Origin: Bacillus sp. J33
Lineage (GTDB): Bacteria; Bacillota; Bacilli; Bacillales; Cytobacillaceae
Direction: 5' to 3'
DNA: 53,971 nt
Assembly: GCF_000518885.1 (NCBI RefSeq)
Contig: NZ_JAEL01000013.1
Location: forward strand, 1-53,971
Under the pieces are notes generated by a model, which was given only the letters and a program-made list of their open reading frames with translations, searched no databases and was not told the DNA's origin. Both the position numbers and the translations under genes were made by a program. Of the stretch, positions 8,397 through 18,451 are shown one piece after another. Position 1 is the stretch's first letter, and each line of letters starts with the position of its first letter.

Positions 8397-9251
8397 TTAC
8401 TTTTCATTATGCCAAATAATAGCCAGTGTTCCTTCACCGGCATGGGCGGCAATGGCGGAGCTGATTTCACCTATGAATAGATCAAGGCGGGGAAAATGTG
8501 ATTTGATTTCTTCCGCCAATTCATTTGCTTTATCCGGTACATTTCCATGCATAATTTGGACTTGCGGAATGGTATGCTTGCTGTATGACTCTTCCAGCAG
8601 TTCTAACATTCTCTTAATTGCTCTTTTTTCAGAGCGGACTTTATCAAACAGCTCAAATTCACCTTCACGGTTAATGCGGATAATTGGCATAATTTTTAAA
8701 ATGCTGCCAAGCAAATACTGTGTTCCTGACATGCGGCCGCCTTTATAAAATTGCTCAAGGCTTCCTAGCAAAATATAATTCTCTGACTTATCAGCCTCAA
8801 ATTGCAGGATTTCGGCAATTTTTTGGGCTGGCATATCATTATTAGCGAGCATGATCCCTTTTTGAATCAGAGTTGTAATGGTGTATGACATACATTTGGA
8901 ATCAACGGCCCGAACAGAAAAGGCGGCTAACTCGGCCCCGGCAAGGCAGCTGTAGAGTGTGCCGCTAAGTTTGCCTGAAATATGGACGGCAATAGCTGAA
9001 TCATAATCCCCTTTCAGTTTTTCAAATAACTCAGCAAATCTTCCAGCAGAAGGCTGTGATGTTTTGGGTACTTCTTTTTCTGTTCGAATGCGGTCATAGA
9101 GCTGGTCAGTCGATAAATCAATGCCATCTTCAAAGAAATCCTCTCCGAAAGTTATCGTAAGTGGTACGACATATACATCAGGATGATCCAGCAGTTCTTT
9201 TGTTAAAAAAGCTGTACTGTCTGTAATCCAGGCAATTCTTTTAGTTGTCAT
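8397..9251 (-). CDS. DegV family fatty-acid-binding protein
   Basis: These two-domain proteins hold a fatty acid in a buried pocket and can hand it to fatty acid kinase. The 284 residues begin IAWITDSTAFLTKELL, and contain VVPLTITFGEDFFEDG and the PKTSQPSAGRFAELFE block that carries the carboxylate-binding Thr-Ser. Length is usual for the family. It converges on hmgA and has no operon partner. The ribosome binding site before the ATG is weak (AAAAAAGGAC). Confidence 0.92.
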   Translation of the reverse strand: MTTKRIAWITDSTAFLTKELLDHPDVYVVPLTITFGEDFFEDGIDLSTDQLYDRIRTEKEVPKTSQPSAGRFAELFEKLKGDYDSAIAVHISGKLSGTLYSCLAGAELAAFSVRAVDSKCMSYTITTLIQKGIMLANNDMPAQKIAEILQFEADKSENYILLGSLEQFYKGGRMSGTQYLLGSILKIMPIIRINREGEFELFDKVRSEKRAIKRMLELLEESYSKHTIPQVQIMHGNVPDKANELAEEIKSHFPRLDLFIGEISSAIAAHAGEGTLAIIWHNEK

Positions 9252-9406
9252 GTATGTATTAGTCCTTTTTTAAAATTTTTTGGTAAAAATTAAACCGCTT
9301 CCATTTTTCAAAATTCACTTTATTATACACTATGAAACCTCGCCCGTATTGCTTTTTATGTAGCCATTTTAAGGAAATGCCGGACAACTATAGCAAAGGT
9401 GATAAC

Positions 9407-9811
9407 ATGACACTTTTTTCATTTATAAAGCGAAAAGAGAAATAGGAACCATATGTGAACAGAGCCTTTAAATATGATAGGCCAGGGTCAAGAGATCCAG
9501 CAATTGCCATTATGCAGGAAGCTGTCCAAAAGCCATTTTCCGTTAAAGAAATTGCCAGCGGGTATTTTTATCTGGGCATTCTTTATGAGGAACAGCAAGA
9601 TTTGGAGCTGGCAGCAGATCACTATGAAAAAGCATTTCAGCTGGTAACTGATGAGGATATACCCTGTAACAGCGGTTATAAACGTGCTATGCAATTATTT
9701 ATTAAAATTGGACATAGGGAAAAGGCAGCTTATTGGCTGGAGCAGCTATTAAAACGAGAAAGGTATAATCGAAAGTTTATGCGTTTGGAGAAGTTGAGGA
9801 AGGAGGTATAA
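9407..9811 (+). pseudogene. TPR-repeat protein gene interrupted by an in-frame TAG
   Basis: An ATG at 9407, with AAAGGTGAT upstream, opens MTLFSFIKRKEK. A TAG then falls at 9443-9445, and the same frame continues EPYVNRAFKYDRPGSRDPAIAIM to 9811. The longer part (about 122 residues) has a clear TPR-like helix pair, YFYLGILYEEQQDLELAADHYEKAFQL, and ends EQLLKRERYNRKFMRLEKL. Expression could restart at the GTG at 9455, giving 118 residues, but only a weak TAGGAA site precedes it. The frame match on both sides of the stop suggests a single nonsense change in a former 134-residue gene. Function is not known to me. Confidence 0.6.
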
Positions 9812-9840
9812 AAACATCGAATATCACTGTATAACTTGAT

Positions 9841-9913
9841 TTTATCAGCCTTATTCACCAGTTTATCGGCCATTTTATAAATTTTATCGGCCTAAATCAA
9901 AGGTTTATCGGCC
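9841..9913. repeat. Four direct repeats of TTTATCGGCC with an exact 21-bp period
   Basis: Copies start at 9841 (TTTATCAGCC, one change), 9862, 9883 and 9904. The spacing is 21, 21 and 21 bases, while the sequence between copies differs. The array lies between the TPR gene and the terminator of the ABC-F gene. A period of two helical turns would place all copies on one face of the DNA, which suggests protein binding rather than a slipped tandem repeat. Confidence 0.85.
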
Positions 9914-9922
9914 AAACAAAAA

Positions 9923-9943
9923 ATCCCCTGCCAAACAGGGGAT
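9923..9943 (-). terminator. Terminator of the ABC-F gene
   Basis: ATCCCCTG and CAGGGGAT flank a CCAAA loop, and the minus-strand product ends in a T-rich run (9914-9922). Confidence 0.85.
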
Positions 9944-9950
9944 TCCTATC

Positions 9951-11510
9951 TTAGTTTGGATTCAATTGCTGTGACCATTCTTCCACATTCCAAACTTTTG
10001 TTACCCAGTCTTCGTAAAAGTCCGGTTCGTGGCAGACGAGCACTACTGTACCCTTATAGGCTTTCAGTGCCCGCTTTAATTCTTCTTTTGCGACCACATC
10101 AAGGTGGTTGGTTGGCTCATCAAATAGAAGCCAGTTGCTTTCATTCATTAACAGTTTGCAAAGGCGAACTTTTGCCTGCTCTCCACCGCTCAGCTGGTTC
10201 ATTGGGCGGGAAATGTGTTCATTTTTCAATCCGCATTTTGCCAGTGCGGCCCTTACCTGGTGCTGGTCCATTCCAGGGAATTCGCTCCAGACGTCATCGA
10301 TTGGCGTAATGTTTCCAGCCTTTACTTCCTGTTCAAAATAGGAAGGGTAGAGGAAGTCGCCTTGTTCAATTTTGCCGCTGATTGGCTTGATTTTTCCGAG
10401 CATCGTTTTCAGTAACGTCGATTTTCCTACACCGTTGCAGCCGACTATGGCAATTTTTTCGCCTCGCTCAATAGTCATGGACATCTTTGGCAATAATGGG
10501 TGCGTGTAGCCAATCTCAAAATCTTCACCTTGAAACACAAAACGGCTGCTGCCGCGTGATTCTTTGAATTCAAAGGTTGGTTTCATGGCAGTTTCAGGAC
10601 GGTCAATTCTTTCCATCCGGTCAAGCTGCTTTTGGCGGCTTTTTGCCCGTCCAGTTGTTGAGTAGCGGGCTTTATTCTTCGCAATAAACTCTTCCTGCTT
10701 CTTAATAAATTCCTGTTGCTTTTCATAGGCATTGATATGCTGGTTTTTATTAATTTCGGCCAATTCCAGGAATTTCTCATAGCTTGCTGTATAGCGCGTC
10801 AGCTTGGAGAACTCAAGATGGAAAATCGTATTCGATACTTGATTCATAAATTCAGTATCATGCGAGATTAGCATGAATGCATATGGATATTCTTTAAGAT
10901 AATTGGTCAGCCAGCGGATATGCTCGACGTCCAGATAGTTTGTCGGCTCATCAAGAAGCAATACTTTCGGCTGCTCCAATAGCAGTTTCGCCAAAAGCAC
11001 CTTTGTACGCTGTCCGCCGCTCAAAGCTGCCACATCGCGGTCAAGACCAATGGCGTCAAGGCCAAGGCCTCGTGCCGCTTCTTCAATTTTTATATCTAAA
11101 GTATAAAATCCGCCAGCATCAAGTCTGTCCTGGATTACACCCATTTTTTCGAGGAGTTCTTCCAATTCTTCAGGAGTGGCATCTGCCATTTTGGCAGTTA
11201 CTTCGTTTAATTCCTTTTCCTGCTCAAAAAGCGGAAGGAACGCATCCTTAAGAACATCACGCATCGTTTTGCCGGGTGTAAGCACTGTATGCTGATCCAG
11301 GTAGCCGTATTCAACTCCCGGTGTCCATTCTACGCGGCCGGAATCATGAATCAGCTGGCCTGTAATAATATTCATAAGAGTTGATTTGCCTACCCCATTT
11401 GCTCCTACAAGTCCTACATGGTCTTCTGCCAGCAGACGTAACGAAACATCTTTAAATAATGTTCGATCTCCAAATGTGTGGCTCAATTTATCTACAGTTA
11501 ATAAACTCAT
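9951..11510 (-). CDS. ABC-F family ATPase (YfmM/YkpA-like translation factor)
   Basis: This soluble ABC-F protein has two fused ATPase domains and no membrane part. Members bind the ribosomal E site and rescue stalled or drug-bound ribosomes. The 519 residues show Walker A GANGVGKST (about 36) and GCNGVGKST (about 358), signature motifs LSGGQRTK and LSGGEQAK, and Walker B LLLDEPTNYLD and LLFDEPTNHLD. Between them is the lysine/glutamine-rich linker (about 250-300, EKQQEFIKKQEEFIAKNKAR) that is typical of ABC-F proteins. I do not see enough to tell whether it confers resistance. It is monocistronic. Confidence 0.93.
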   Translation of the reverse strand: MSLLTVDKLSHTFGDRTLFKDVSLRLLAEDHVGLVGANGVGKSTLMNIITGQLIHDSGRVEWTPGVEYGYLDQHTVLTPGKTMRDVLKDAFLPLFEQEKELNEVTAKMADATPEELEELLEKMGVIQDRLDAGGFYTLDIKIEEAARGLGLDAIGLDRDVAALSGGQRTKVLLAKLLLEQPKVLLLDEPTNYLDVEHIRWLTNYLKEYPYAFMLISHDTEFMNQVSNTIFHLEFSKLTRYTASYEKFLELAEINKNQHINAYEKQQEFIKKQEEFIAKNKARYSTTGRAKSRQKQLDRMERIDRPETAMKPTFEFKESRGSSRFVFQGEDFEIGYTHPLLPKMSMTIERGEKIAIVGCNGVGKSTLLKTMLGKIKPISGKIEQGDFLYPSYFEQEVKAGNITPIDDVWSEFPGMDQHQVRAALAKCGLKNEHISRPMNQLSGGEQAKVRLCKLLMNESNWLLFDEPTNHLDVVAKEELKRALKAYKGTVVLVCHEPDFYEDWVTKVWNVEEWSQQLNPN

Positions 11511-11611
11511 TATTTTTTATCCTCACTTTGCCATAAATAATCCATCTCTACATGATACTAGATTTTTAGCAGTTCGACTAGACGGAAACGTGTGGAGAGG
11601 AGGAATTTTCT

Positions 11612-12163
11612 TTAGGATTCTGCATCGGCAGCCACAGTTCTTCCAGGAAAAAAACTTGACTGTTGATCCAATGGATTCTCTTTAGCAGTAATCGTTTGCG
11701 GGATTAATCTGAAGACAGCTGTTTTACTTCCGAGTGATGAACGGTATTTTTCCACATGTGACCTTGCAAGCTTATTCTGGTAATATCCTGGCACATATTT
11801 ATCCAGCATGCTTTGCATAGCTGCTGTTGCTTCCTCCAAATCAGCTGCTTTTTCAATCTTTCCAAAAACTATTACACTCATATATGCTGTATCTGTTTTG
11901 GCGGGAACTGGATGTGCCATGGTTCCCAGCTCTTCGCTTATGGTAAAGCAGGCATTTGGGTTTTTAGCCATTATATCAATCTTTCTTCCATCGGAAGCTC
12001 CATGAAAATATATATATCCATTATGCCAGCAAAAATTCAGCGGAATCACATACGGAAAACCTTCATCAGATAAGCCCAAAAAGCCAGTCTTAGCGTTAGA
12101 TAAAAAATTCTCAATCTCCTGTTTATCTTTCCACTCCATCATTTTTTGTCGCAATTGATACAT
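11612..12163 (-). CDS. Pyridoxamine 5'-phosphate oxidase family protein
   Basis: This 183-residue FMN-binding split-barrel protein of the PNPOx-like class begins [55 protein letters not shown]. That stretch contains the usual barrel strands and the Arg-Lys phosphate contact. AAGGAGGAG precedes the ATG. It is divergent from the MocR-type regulator, with a 100-base shared promoter region, so it is the likely regulatory target. The substrate is unknown. It is probably not the canonical PdxH. Confidence 0.82.
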   Translation of the reverse strand: MYQLRQKMMEWKDKQEIENFLSNAKTGFLGLSDEGFPYVIPLNFCWHNGYIYFHGASDGRKIDIMAKNPNACFTISEELGTMAHPVPAKTDTAYMSVIVFGKIEKAADLEEATAAMQSMLDKYVPGYYQNKLARSHVEKYRSSLGSKTAVFRLIPQTITAKENPLDQQSSFFPGRTVAADAES

Positions 12164-12263
12164 CTGAACTCCTCCTTATATATGGTAAAATCATTGTAAA
12201 AAAGCGTTGACCCTATTCATAGTGACAGTTTTGAAATTTTTTGAAGGGTCAGATGGAGGAATA

Positions 12264-13679
12264 ATGGAGATAACCCCCTATATTGATAAACGTAAAAAGG
12301 AACCATTATATACACAAATTTATATTAGTATAAAGAGCGGGATTGAGGGAAGACGAATACCGCCAGGCTCCAAACTTCCTTCGATCCGACAGCTTTCACA
12401 AAATTTAAAAGTCAGCAAGAATACAATAGAAGTAGCCTATCAGCAGCTAATAGCGGAGGGCTATGCCGAAGCCAAGCCTAAAAGCGGAATTTTCGTATTG
12501 CCAATAGATGAAGTTCTAAGACCAGAAGAGCCATTAAGGATGGTGCCGGTTAATCCTAAAAAGCATATTTGTGAATCTTTTAAATATGATTTTCAATACG
12601 GGGATATTGATATTCCAAGCTTCCCAATGAAAAAATGGCGCAAATGTCTAAATGAAGCCCTCGATTCATCGGATACATTCTCCTTTAATTATGGTAATAA
12701 GCAGGGGGAGGAAGCTCTGCGAAAACAAATAGCCTTATATTTATATATAAGCAGGGGAGTAAACTGCAAACCAGACCAAATTGTCATTACCTCAGGCACA
12801 CAGCAATCCATACGTTTATTAATAGACCTTGCTGCCCTTAAAGAAAATTTAATAGGTTTTGAAGACCCGGGATATGATGGGGTACGTAAGATCTTTTCCC
12901 ATGAAAATTGCCAAGTTAGTCCCATACCGCTGCAGGAGGATGGAATTGATTTAGAAGCTATCCCCTTCGGCACAAAAGCTGTTTATGTTACATCTTCACA
13001 TCAATTTCCGATGGGAATGATTCTTTCAATCCAGAAGAGAAAAAAACTTTTGAATTGGGCGCATCAAACAGGAGGGTATATTATTGAGGATGATTATGAT
13101 GGGGAGTTCCGTTATCAGGGGATGCCCATCCCTCCATTAAAAGTTTTGGATGAAGGGGAAAGGGTAATCTATCTCGGCACTTTTTCAAAAAGTTTCCTTC
13201 CATCTGCACGATTAAGTTATATTGTCCTTCCGCTTGAATTGGCTGAACATTATAAAGCGGAAAGCCAGCTTTATCAACAAAGTGTTCCAGCGGTTATTCA
13301 AAAGGCGGCAAGCCTTTTTATTTCTTCTGGGGATTTTGAACGCCACATACGAAGAATGCGAAAGATTTATCAGGGTAAACACAGAGTCCTGCTTGGAAGC
13401 ATTGAAAAATTCATGGGGAATAAAGTTAAGGTTATAGGCGAGAAGGCGGGTCTGCATATTCTGCTAAAAATAAAAAAACGAAAAGCCGATGAACTCATCG
13501 AGGCAGCAAGCTTGAGAGGAATAAAAATATACTCTGCTGATGCTTACTTGATGAAGACTATGATTAGCGAAGACGCAACAATTATGCTGGGATTTGGGGG
13601 ACTGACAGAAGAAGAGATTGAAAAAGGGATAAAATGCTTGAGTGAGGCATGGTTTAGTCAAAGTAAAGGCATCCATTGA
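12264..13679 (+). CDS. MocR/GntR-type regulator with aminotransferase domain (PdxR-like)
   Basis: These regulators fuse an N-terminal GntR winged helix to a PLP-binding fold-type I aminotransferase that senses ligands. Here the HTH spans about residues 15-80 (LYTQIYISIKSGIEGRRIPPGSKLPSIRQLSQNLKV, helix VSKNTIEVAYQQLIAEGYA). The PLP domain follows, with ITSGTQQSIRLLIDLA, IIEDDYDGEFRY and the Schiff-base lysine in LGTFSKSFLPSARLSY. I chose the ATG at 12264 (471 aa) because TGGAGGA sits just before it; an upstream in-frame start at 12207 has no such site. It likely controls the divergent PNPOx-like gene and itself in response to a B6 vitamer or amine. Confidence 0.88.
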   Translation: MEITPYIDKRKKEPLYTQIYISIKSGIEGRRIPPGSKLPSIRQLSQNLKVSKNTIEVAYQQLIAEGYAEAKPKSGIFVLPIDEVLRPEEPLRMVPVNPKKHICESFKYDFQYGDIDIPSFPMKKWRKCLNEALDSSDTFSFNYGNKQGEEALRKQIALYLYISRGVNCKPDQIVITSGTQQSIRLLIDLAALKENLIGFEDPGYDGVRKIFSHENCQVSPIPLQEDGIDLEAIPFGTKAVYVTSSHQFPMGMILSIQKRKKLLNWAHQTGGYIIEDDYDGEFRYQGMPIPPLKVLDEGERVIYLGTFSKSFLPSARLSYIVLPLELAEHYKAESQLYQQSVPAVIQKAASLFISSGDFERHIRRMRKIYQGKHRVLLGSIEKFMGNKVKVIGEKAGLHILLKIKKRKADELIEAASLRGIKIYSADAYLMKTMISEDATIMLGFGGLTEEEIEKGIKCLSEAWFSQSKGIH

Positions 13680-13696
13680 GAAAAATGGATGCCTTT
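13665..13696. terminator. Terminator overlapping the MocR stop codon
   Basis: AAAGGCATCCAT and ATGGATGCCTTT pair perfectly over 12 bp, with the stop codon in the loop. It can serve both the regulator and the converging catalase gene. Confidence 0.8.
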
Positions 13697-13756
13697 ATAA
13701 TTGAAAAAATGAGAATATAAATGAGAATAGAAGGGATTACCCAGAATATAAATCTA

Positions 13757-15214
13757 TTATTTTACTCCTTGTGGAACTGCCAAGCCAAGTCCCTTGGCTA
13801 CACGTGTGCCGTATTCAGGATCAGCCTTATAGAAGTGCTGAATCTGGCGCAGCTTAATTTCTTCTTTCTCGACCGGTTTCATTGCAGCCACTATGTTTGC
13901 CACAAGGCGGGATCGTTCTTCTTCGCTCATTAAGCGGTATAAGTCACCGGCTTGTGTGTAGTGGTCGTTATGGTCGTATGCCACGCTCTCAGCCAATCCT
14001 GATACAGGGTATGCAGCCTGCTTGTGCTCTGGCACTTCTGTTGGTCCGCCAAAGCTGTTTGGCTCATAGTACACGGAACCTCCGCCATTGTTATCAAAGC
14101 GCATTTGACCGTCACGCTGATAGTTTTTAACTTCGTTGCGCGGGCGATTGATTGGAAGCATTTGATGGTTCGCGCCTACACGGTAACGGTGGGCATCATG
14201 GTATGCAAACAGACGGCCCTGAAGCATTTTGTCAGGTGATACATCAATTCCAGGCACTAAAGTCCCTGGAGAGAAGGTAGCCTGCTCAACCTCCGCAAAG
14301 TAGTTTTCAGGGTTTTTATTTAGAACCATTCGGCCCACTTCAATTAATGGATAGTCTTTTTGTGACCAAACCTTTGTAACATCGAATGGATCAAAGCGGT
14401 AAGTATTCGCATCCTCTAGCGGCATAATTTGTACGCATAGCTTCCACGATGGGTAGTCTCCATTTTCAATTGCATTAAACAAATCCTCTGTATGGTAATC
14501 CGGATTTTCCCCAGCCATCTTAGCTGCAGCTTCTACGCTAAGATTTTTAATGCCTTGCTCTGTTTTAAAATGATATTTAACCCAAACACCCTCACCTTTA
14601 TCGTTAACCCACTTGAATGTATGGCTTCCGAAGCCATGCATATGCCTTAGTGTTGCAGGGATTCCTCGGTCTGACATCAAGATTGTAACCTGGTGAAGCG
14701 ATTCTGGTGATAGGGACCAGAAATCCCAAACGGCTGTTGGATTCTTCAGGTGTGTTTTAGGGTCGCGTTTCTGTGTATGGATAAAGTCAGGGAATTTAAT
14801 GGCATCACGGATAAAGAATACTGGCGTATTGTTGCCGACAAGGTCATAGTTGCCTTCTTCTGTATAAAATTTCACCGCAAAACCGCGTGGGTCACGGACA
14901 GTATCAGCAGAACCAAGTTCACCCGCAACCGTTGAAAAACGGACGAATAAAGGCGTTCTTTTGCCTACCTCTGATAGGAATGCTGCTTTTGTATATTTCG
15001 TGAGGTCATTAGTTACTTCAAAATAGCCATGTGCACCAGCACCTTTTGCATGTACAACACGCTCCGGCACGCGCTCCCTGTTAAAATGGGCCAGTTTCTC
15101 AAGCAAGTGTACATCCTGGATTAATGTGGGCCCCCTTGAGCCTGCGGTCATTGAATTTTGGTTATCGCCTACGGGTGCGCCCCAGCTGGTCGTAAGGTTG
15201 TTGTTTTTGGTCAT
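13757..15214 (-). CDS. katA: Vegetative catalase
   Basis: This monofunctional heme catalase splits hydrogen peroxide in the cytoplasm. At 485 residues it belongs to the small-subunit clade. The distal His55 lies in [16 protein letters not shown]. Asn in [11 protein letters not shown] and the proximal heme Tyr in [17 protein letters not shown] are present. GAGGTGAT precedes the ATG. A perfect PerR operator lies 80 bases upstream of the start, so induction by peroxide is expected. It has no operon partner. Confidence 0.96.
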   Translation of the reverse strand: MTKNNNLTTSWGAPVGDNQNSMTAGSRGPTLIQDVHLLEKLAHFNRERVPERVVHAKGAGAHGYFEVTNDLTKYTKAAFLSEVGKRTPLFVRFSTVAGELGSADTVRDPRGFAVKFYTEEGNYDLVGNNTPVFFIRDAIKFPDFIHTQKRDPKTHLKNPTAVWDFWSLSPESLHQVTILMSDRGIPATLRHMHGFGSHTFKWVNDKGEGVWVKYHFKTEQGIKNLSVEAAAKMAGENPDYHTEDLFNAIENGDYPSWKLCVQIMPLEDANTYRFDPFDVTKVWSQKDYPLIEVGRMVLNKNPENYFAEVEQATFSPGTLVPGIDVSPDKMLQGRLFAYHDAHRYRVGANHQMLPINRPRNEVKNYQRDGQMRFDNNGGGSVYYEPNSFGGPTEVPEHKQAAYPVSGLAESVAYDHNDHYTQAGDLYRLMSEEERSRLVANIVAAMKPVEKEEIKLRQIQHFYKADPEYGTRVAKGLGLAVPQGVK

Positions 15215-15260
15215 TCTTTAATCACCTCATAAATAGTTTAATAACTTGCTTATAAAACAA

Positions 15261-15275
15261 TGATAACACTTATCA
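15261..15275 (-). promoter_or_regulatory. Fur-like palindrome upstream of katA
   Basis: TGATAACACTTATCA is a 6-3-6 perfect palindrome and matches the 7-1-7 Fur box TGATAATnATTATCA at 12 of its 14 fixed positions. It lies between the PerR box and the katA start. It may be a second operator for PerR or Fur. Confidence 0.5.
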
Positions 15276-15294
15276 ATATAAAATCAATACTTTT

Positions 15295-15309
15295 TTATAA
15301 TAATTATAA
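15295..15309 (-). promoter_or_regulatory. Perfect PerR box upstream of katA
   Basis: TTATAATAATTATAA matches the PerR consensus TTATAATnATTATAA at every fixed position. It lies 80 bases before the katA start codon, as expected for a peroxide-responsive promoter. Confidence 0.85.
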
Positions 15310-15544
15310 ATAAAAATAAATTATTAAGAGAAACATCCTATAAATATATTGGGAGGCACGCAAAATTTTTAGGCATTAGTATATTTATATTTAGGTAATT
15401 TCTTAAAAGAACTGCTTTTAGGAATAGAACACTCCAAATCAATTTAGAGTGTAAGCGCTGGGAGCGGAAATGATCCATTGAAGAAATTAGGGAGATGGGG
15501 GCTGTACTCGCGCCAGTCATGAATATAGTTCTACACAAAAAAAA

Positions 15545-15565
15545 GGATGGCGCCTGGGGCCACCC
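15545..15565 (-). terminator. Terminator of arcA
   Basis: GGATGGC and GCCACCC pair (one G-T) on the minus-strand transcript, followed by eight or nine T residues (15536-15544). The 357-base gap between katA and arcA otherwise holds only the katA control sites. Confidence 0.75.
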
Positions 15566-15571
15566 GTTTTG

Positions 15572-16807
15572 TCAGCTTATGTTTTCTCTTAAGATTGGCA
15601 TGCTCATGCATCTCGGGCCGCCGCGCCCTCTGGATAGCTCTGAGCTGAAGATTTCAATGACTTCAACACCATTTTGGCGGAGAATATCATTAGATACGTA
15701 GTTGCGGTCGTAAGTAACAACCACACCTGGAGCAATGGCAAGGGTATTGGAGCCGTCGTTCCACTGTTCCCTTGCAGATGCGATTGGGCATCCTCCCCCA
15801 CAAGGGATTAATACGAGTTCGTCTAGATTAAGAACTTCTTTTAGCGTCTCTGTCAGGGAGGTTTTTTCGGTAATTTGAAGATGGTCTGAACCAGTTACTT
15901 GTTCAAGGATATAAATCTTCATGCTTCCGTCCCGATCCTCAATAGCGGGATGGTAGGTAAATTTATCATAATCAATCATGGTAAAGACCGTATCCAGGTG
16001 CATAAATGCCCTTATTTTTGGAATTTCAACCGCGACGACTTTCTTTATGGATGACTTGCGGCTGAACATCTCGCGGGCAAGCTTTTCAATACCCTGTGCG
16101 GAGGTTCTCGCGCTTACCCCTATTGCAGCAACCTCTTCGCTAAGGACAAGTTCATCCCCTCCCTCAAGGGAATAAATGTCATCCCGTTTATAATATGTCG
16201 GTATATCATGCTGTCTAAATCTCGGATGGTGGCTGATGATATAGTCCATAAAAATCGATTCTCTTCTCCTTGCCGGTTCATGCATGCGGTTTAGGGTAAT
16301 TCCTTCGCCAATAACAGCTGCTGGATCCCTCGTAAAATAAAGATTGGGCATTGGGTCCAAATAAAATGGATAATGGTCTGGCATCATTTCGTGCAAATGG
16401 ACTTTTTTCTCCTGTTCAATATCTGATTTCACGACCCCGGCCATTACTTTTTTGACTAATTCATCGGCAGGAAGGGATAGCAGGTACTCCTTAACCGTTT
16501 CGTATGACCCGTTTATATTTGATTGGCTTTCCAATAGGATTTGCTCAATAAAAGCCAAGCGGATCTCATCTTTCTGAATGGATTCAGTCATGAGTTCATC
16601 GAGATATATCACTTCGATTCCCCGGTTGCTTAATATATTAGCGAAATAATCATGCTCTTTTTGGATCGCCGGCAAAAATGGTATATCATCAAATAATAGC
16701 CTTTTTAAATATTGTGGGGTGAGATTTTCAATTTCTTTTCCCGGCCTATGTAAAAGGACTGTTTTTAACTTGCCTATTTCCGATGTTATATTTAATGGAT
16801 GTTTCAT
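15572..16807 (-). CDS. arcA: Arginine deiminase
   Basis: This enzyme hydrolyses arginine to citrulline and ammonia, the first step of the deiminase pathway. The 411 residues begin [30 protein letters not shown]. They contain the catalytic region [11 protein letters not shown] and [11 protein letters not shown], and end with the nucleophile Cys400 in [22 protein letters not shown] precedes the ATG. The usual partners arcB, arcC and arcD are absent nearby. An ARG-box-like site 91 bases upstream points to AhrC/ArgR control. Confidence 0.95.
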   Translation of the reverse strand: MKHPLNITSEIGKLKTVLLHRPGKEIENLTPQYLKRLLFDDIPFLPAIQKEHDYFANILSNRGIEVIYLDELMTESIQKDEIRLAFIEQILLESQSNINGSYETVKEYLLSLPADELVKKVMAGVVKSDIEQEKKVHLHEMMPDHYPFYLDPMPNLYFTRDPAAVIGEGITLNRMHEPARRRESIFMDYIISHHPRFRQHDIPTYYKRDDIYSLEGGDELVLSEEVAAIGVSARTSAQGIEKLAREMFSRKSSIKKVVAVEIPKIRAFMHLDTVFTMIDYDKFTYHPAIEDRDGSMKIYILEQVTGSDHLQITEKTSLTETLKEVLNLDELVLIPCGGGCPIASAREQWNDGSNTLAIAPGVVVTYDRNYVSNDILRQNGVEVIEIFSSELSRGRGGPRCMSMPILRENIS

Positions 16808-16897
16808 GCTATTACCTCCAAAGGCTTTAAACCTAATCTATTTTTACTATGTTGGTTTGGTTCCCTTTGAATGAAAAGAGTAAACAGCTCAATTTTA

Positions 16898-16911
16898 TGC
16901 ATATTTATTCA
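16898..16911 (-). promoter_or_regulatory. ARG box upstream of arcA
   Basis: TGCATATTTATTCA matches the ArgR/AhrC half-palindrome pair TGAAT-W4-ATTCA at all but one position. The rest of the 376-base gap (16808-17183) is AT-rich, and a GGAGG...CCTCC inverted repeat at about 17002-17033 is the only other structure I see. Confidence 0.5.
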
Positions 16912-17183
16912 AAGTGGGAGAACCGTGTCATAGGCTTGTTAAGCATAACTTTTTCATGAAAATGAAACACTTTCGGATTAAAGGGTAAGATAATATAAGA
17001 GGGAGGCCATTATTTTGTAAAAATGTGTCCTCCATAAGTGTACAAAATCGAAAAATGTGATAAAGTATTATTTGAAAAACCTTTACATAGCCTTGCTTAT
17101 TAAGTGAATTTTATGTCCGTGCTGAAAATACAATTGTTTTTGGGTTAGCGACATTTCAATAAAAGCGTATAGGGGGATTATTA

Positions 17184-18374
17184 ATGACGAGTAAAATTTT
17201 AGATTCTTTTTTAAATGAAAACCTTGAGGACTTAAAAGGAAGAGGACTATACAATGTGATCGATCCGCTTGAAAGTCCGAATGGTCCAATTATTAAAATT
17301 AACGGCAGGGAGCTAATCAATCTCTCTTCCAATAACTATTTAGGATTGGCCACAGACGAAAGGCTAAAAAAGACTGCGATTGAAGCCGTTGAAAAGTATG
17401 GAGTGGGAGCAGGTGCTGTCCGAACAATTAATGGTACGCTTGAACTGCACACTAAGCTGGAAGAGAAGCTTGCCCAATTCAAGCATACCGAGGCAGCGAT
17501 TGCTTATCAGTCTGGGTTCAATTGTAACATGGCTGCCATTTCAGCAGTTATGGATAAAAACGATGCAATCCTTTCCGATGAGCTGAACCATGCCTCCATT
17601 ATTGATGGCTGCCGTCTTTCCCGTGCGAAGATCATTCGCTTCAACCATTCGGATATGGACGATTTAAGAGCGAAAGCAAAGGAAGCCAAGGAATCTTGCC
17701 AGTACAACAAGATCATGGTCATCACTGATGGCGTTTTCTCAATGGATGGGGATATAGCTAAGCTTCCTGAGATTGTGGAAATTGCTGAAGAATTTGATCT
17801 TATAACTTATGTTGATGATGCGCATGGTTCAGGCGTTCTTGGAGAAGGCGCAGGAACTGTTAAGCATTTCGGCTTATCTGATAAAATCGATTTCCAAATT
17901 GGTACACTTTCCAAAGCAATCGGTGTTGTAGGCGGATACGTGGCTGGCAAGAAGGACTTGATTGACTGGCTTAAAGTGCGCAGCAGACCTTTCCTATTTT
18001 CAACATCCCTAACTCCTGCTGATGTAGCCGCAAGCATCAAAGCGATTGAGCTTTTAATGGAAAGTACAGAGCTTAATGAAAAGCTTTGGGAAAATGCCAA
18101 CTACTTAAAAGATGGGCTGCAGAAACTGGGATTTGATATTGGCGAAAGTGAAACGCCGATTACTCCGTGCATTATCGGGGATGAAGTAAAAACACAGGAA
18201 TTCAGCAAAAAGCTTAATGAAGAAGGCGTTTATGCGAAATCAATTGTATTCCCGACAGTCCCTAGAGGAACAGGACGTGTCAGAAACATGCCTTCTGCAG
18301 CGCATACAAAAGAAATGCTTGATAATGCAATTGCGATATATGAAAAAGTCGGCAAAGAAATGGGCATCATATAA
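17184..18374 (+). CDS. kbl: Glycine C-acetyltransferase (2-amino-3-ketobutyrate CoA ligase)
   Basis: This PLP enzyme of the alpha-oxoamine synthase family cleaves 2-amino-3-ketobutyrate with CoA to glycine and acetyl-CoA. The 396 residues show [16 protein letters not shown], the [13 protein letters not shown] region and the PLP lysine in [25 protein letters not shown] precedes the ATG. It lies 77 bases upstream of the matching threonine dehydrogenase, so together they turn threonine into glycine and acetyl-CoA. Confidence 0.95.
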   Translation: MTSKILDSFLNENLEDLKGRGLYNVIDPLESPNGPIIKINGRELINLSSNNYLGLATDERLKKTAIEAVEKYGVGAGAVRTINGTLELHTKLEEKLAQFKHTEAAIAYQSGFNCNMAAISAVMDKNDAILSDELNHASIIDGCRLSRAKIIRFNHSDMDDLRAKAKEAKESCQYNKIMVITDGVFSMDGDIAKLPEIVEIAEEFDLITYVDDAHGSGVLGEGAGTVKHFGLSDKIDFQIGTLSKAIGVVGGYVAGKKDLIDWLKVRSRPFLFSTSLTPADVAASIKAIELLMESTELNEKLWENANYLKDGLQKLGFDIGESETPITPCIIGDEVKTQEFSKKLNEEGVYAKSIVFPTVPRGTGRVRNMPSAAHTKEMLDNAIAIYEKVGKEMGII

Positions 18375-18451
18375 TTTTTGCCTGCTGCAGGATCAACCTA
18401 TATTTTAGATAAAGCTTTTTAAGGCAAAGAGGAAAAAGTTGGAGGAAAACA

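Noticed and set aside
15430..15535. Possible third copy of the intergenic repeat (GGGAGCGGAA segment)
   Set aside because: Only about ten bases match; no core CCTCGGC or GGTCTCC block.
15338..15538. 66-codon minus-strand open frame between katA and arcA
   Set aside because: No start signal, no recognisable protein pattern, and it lies in the terminator and promoter zone.
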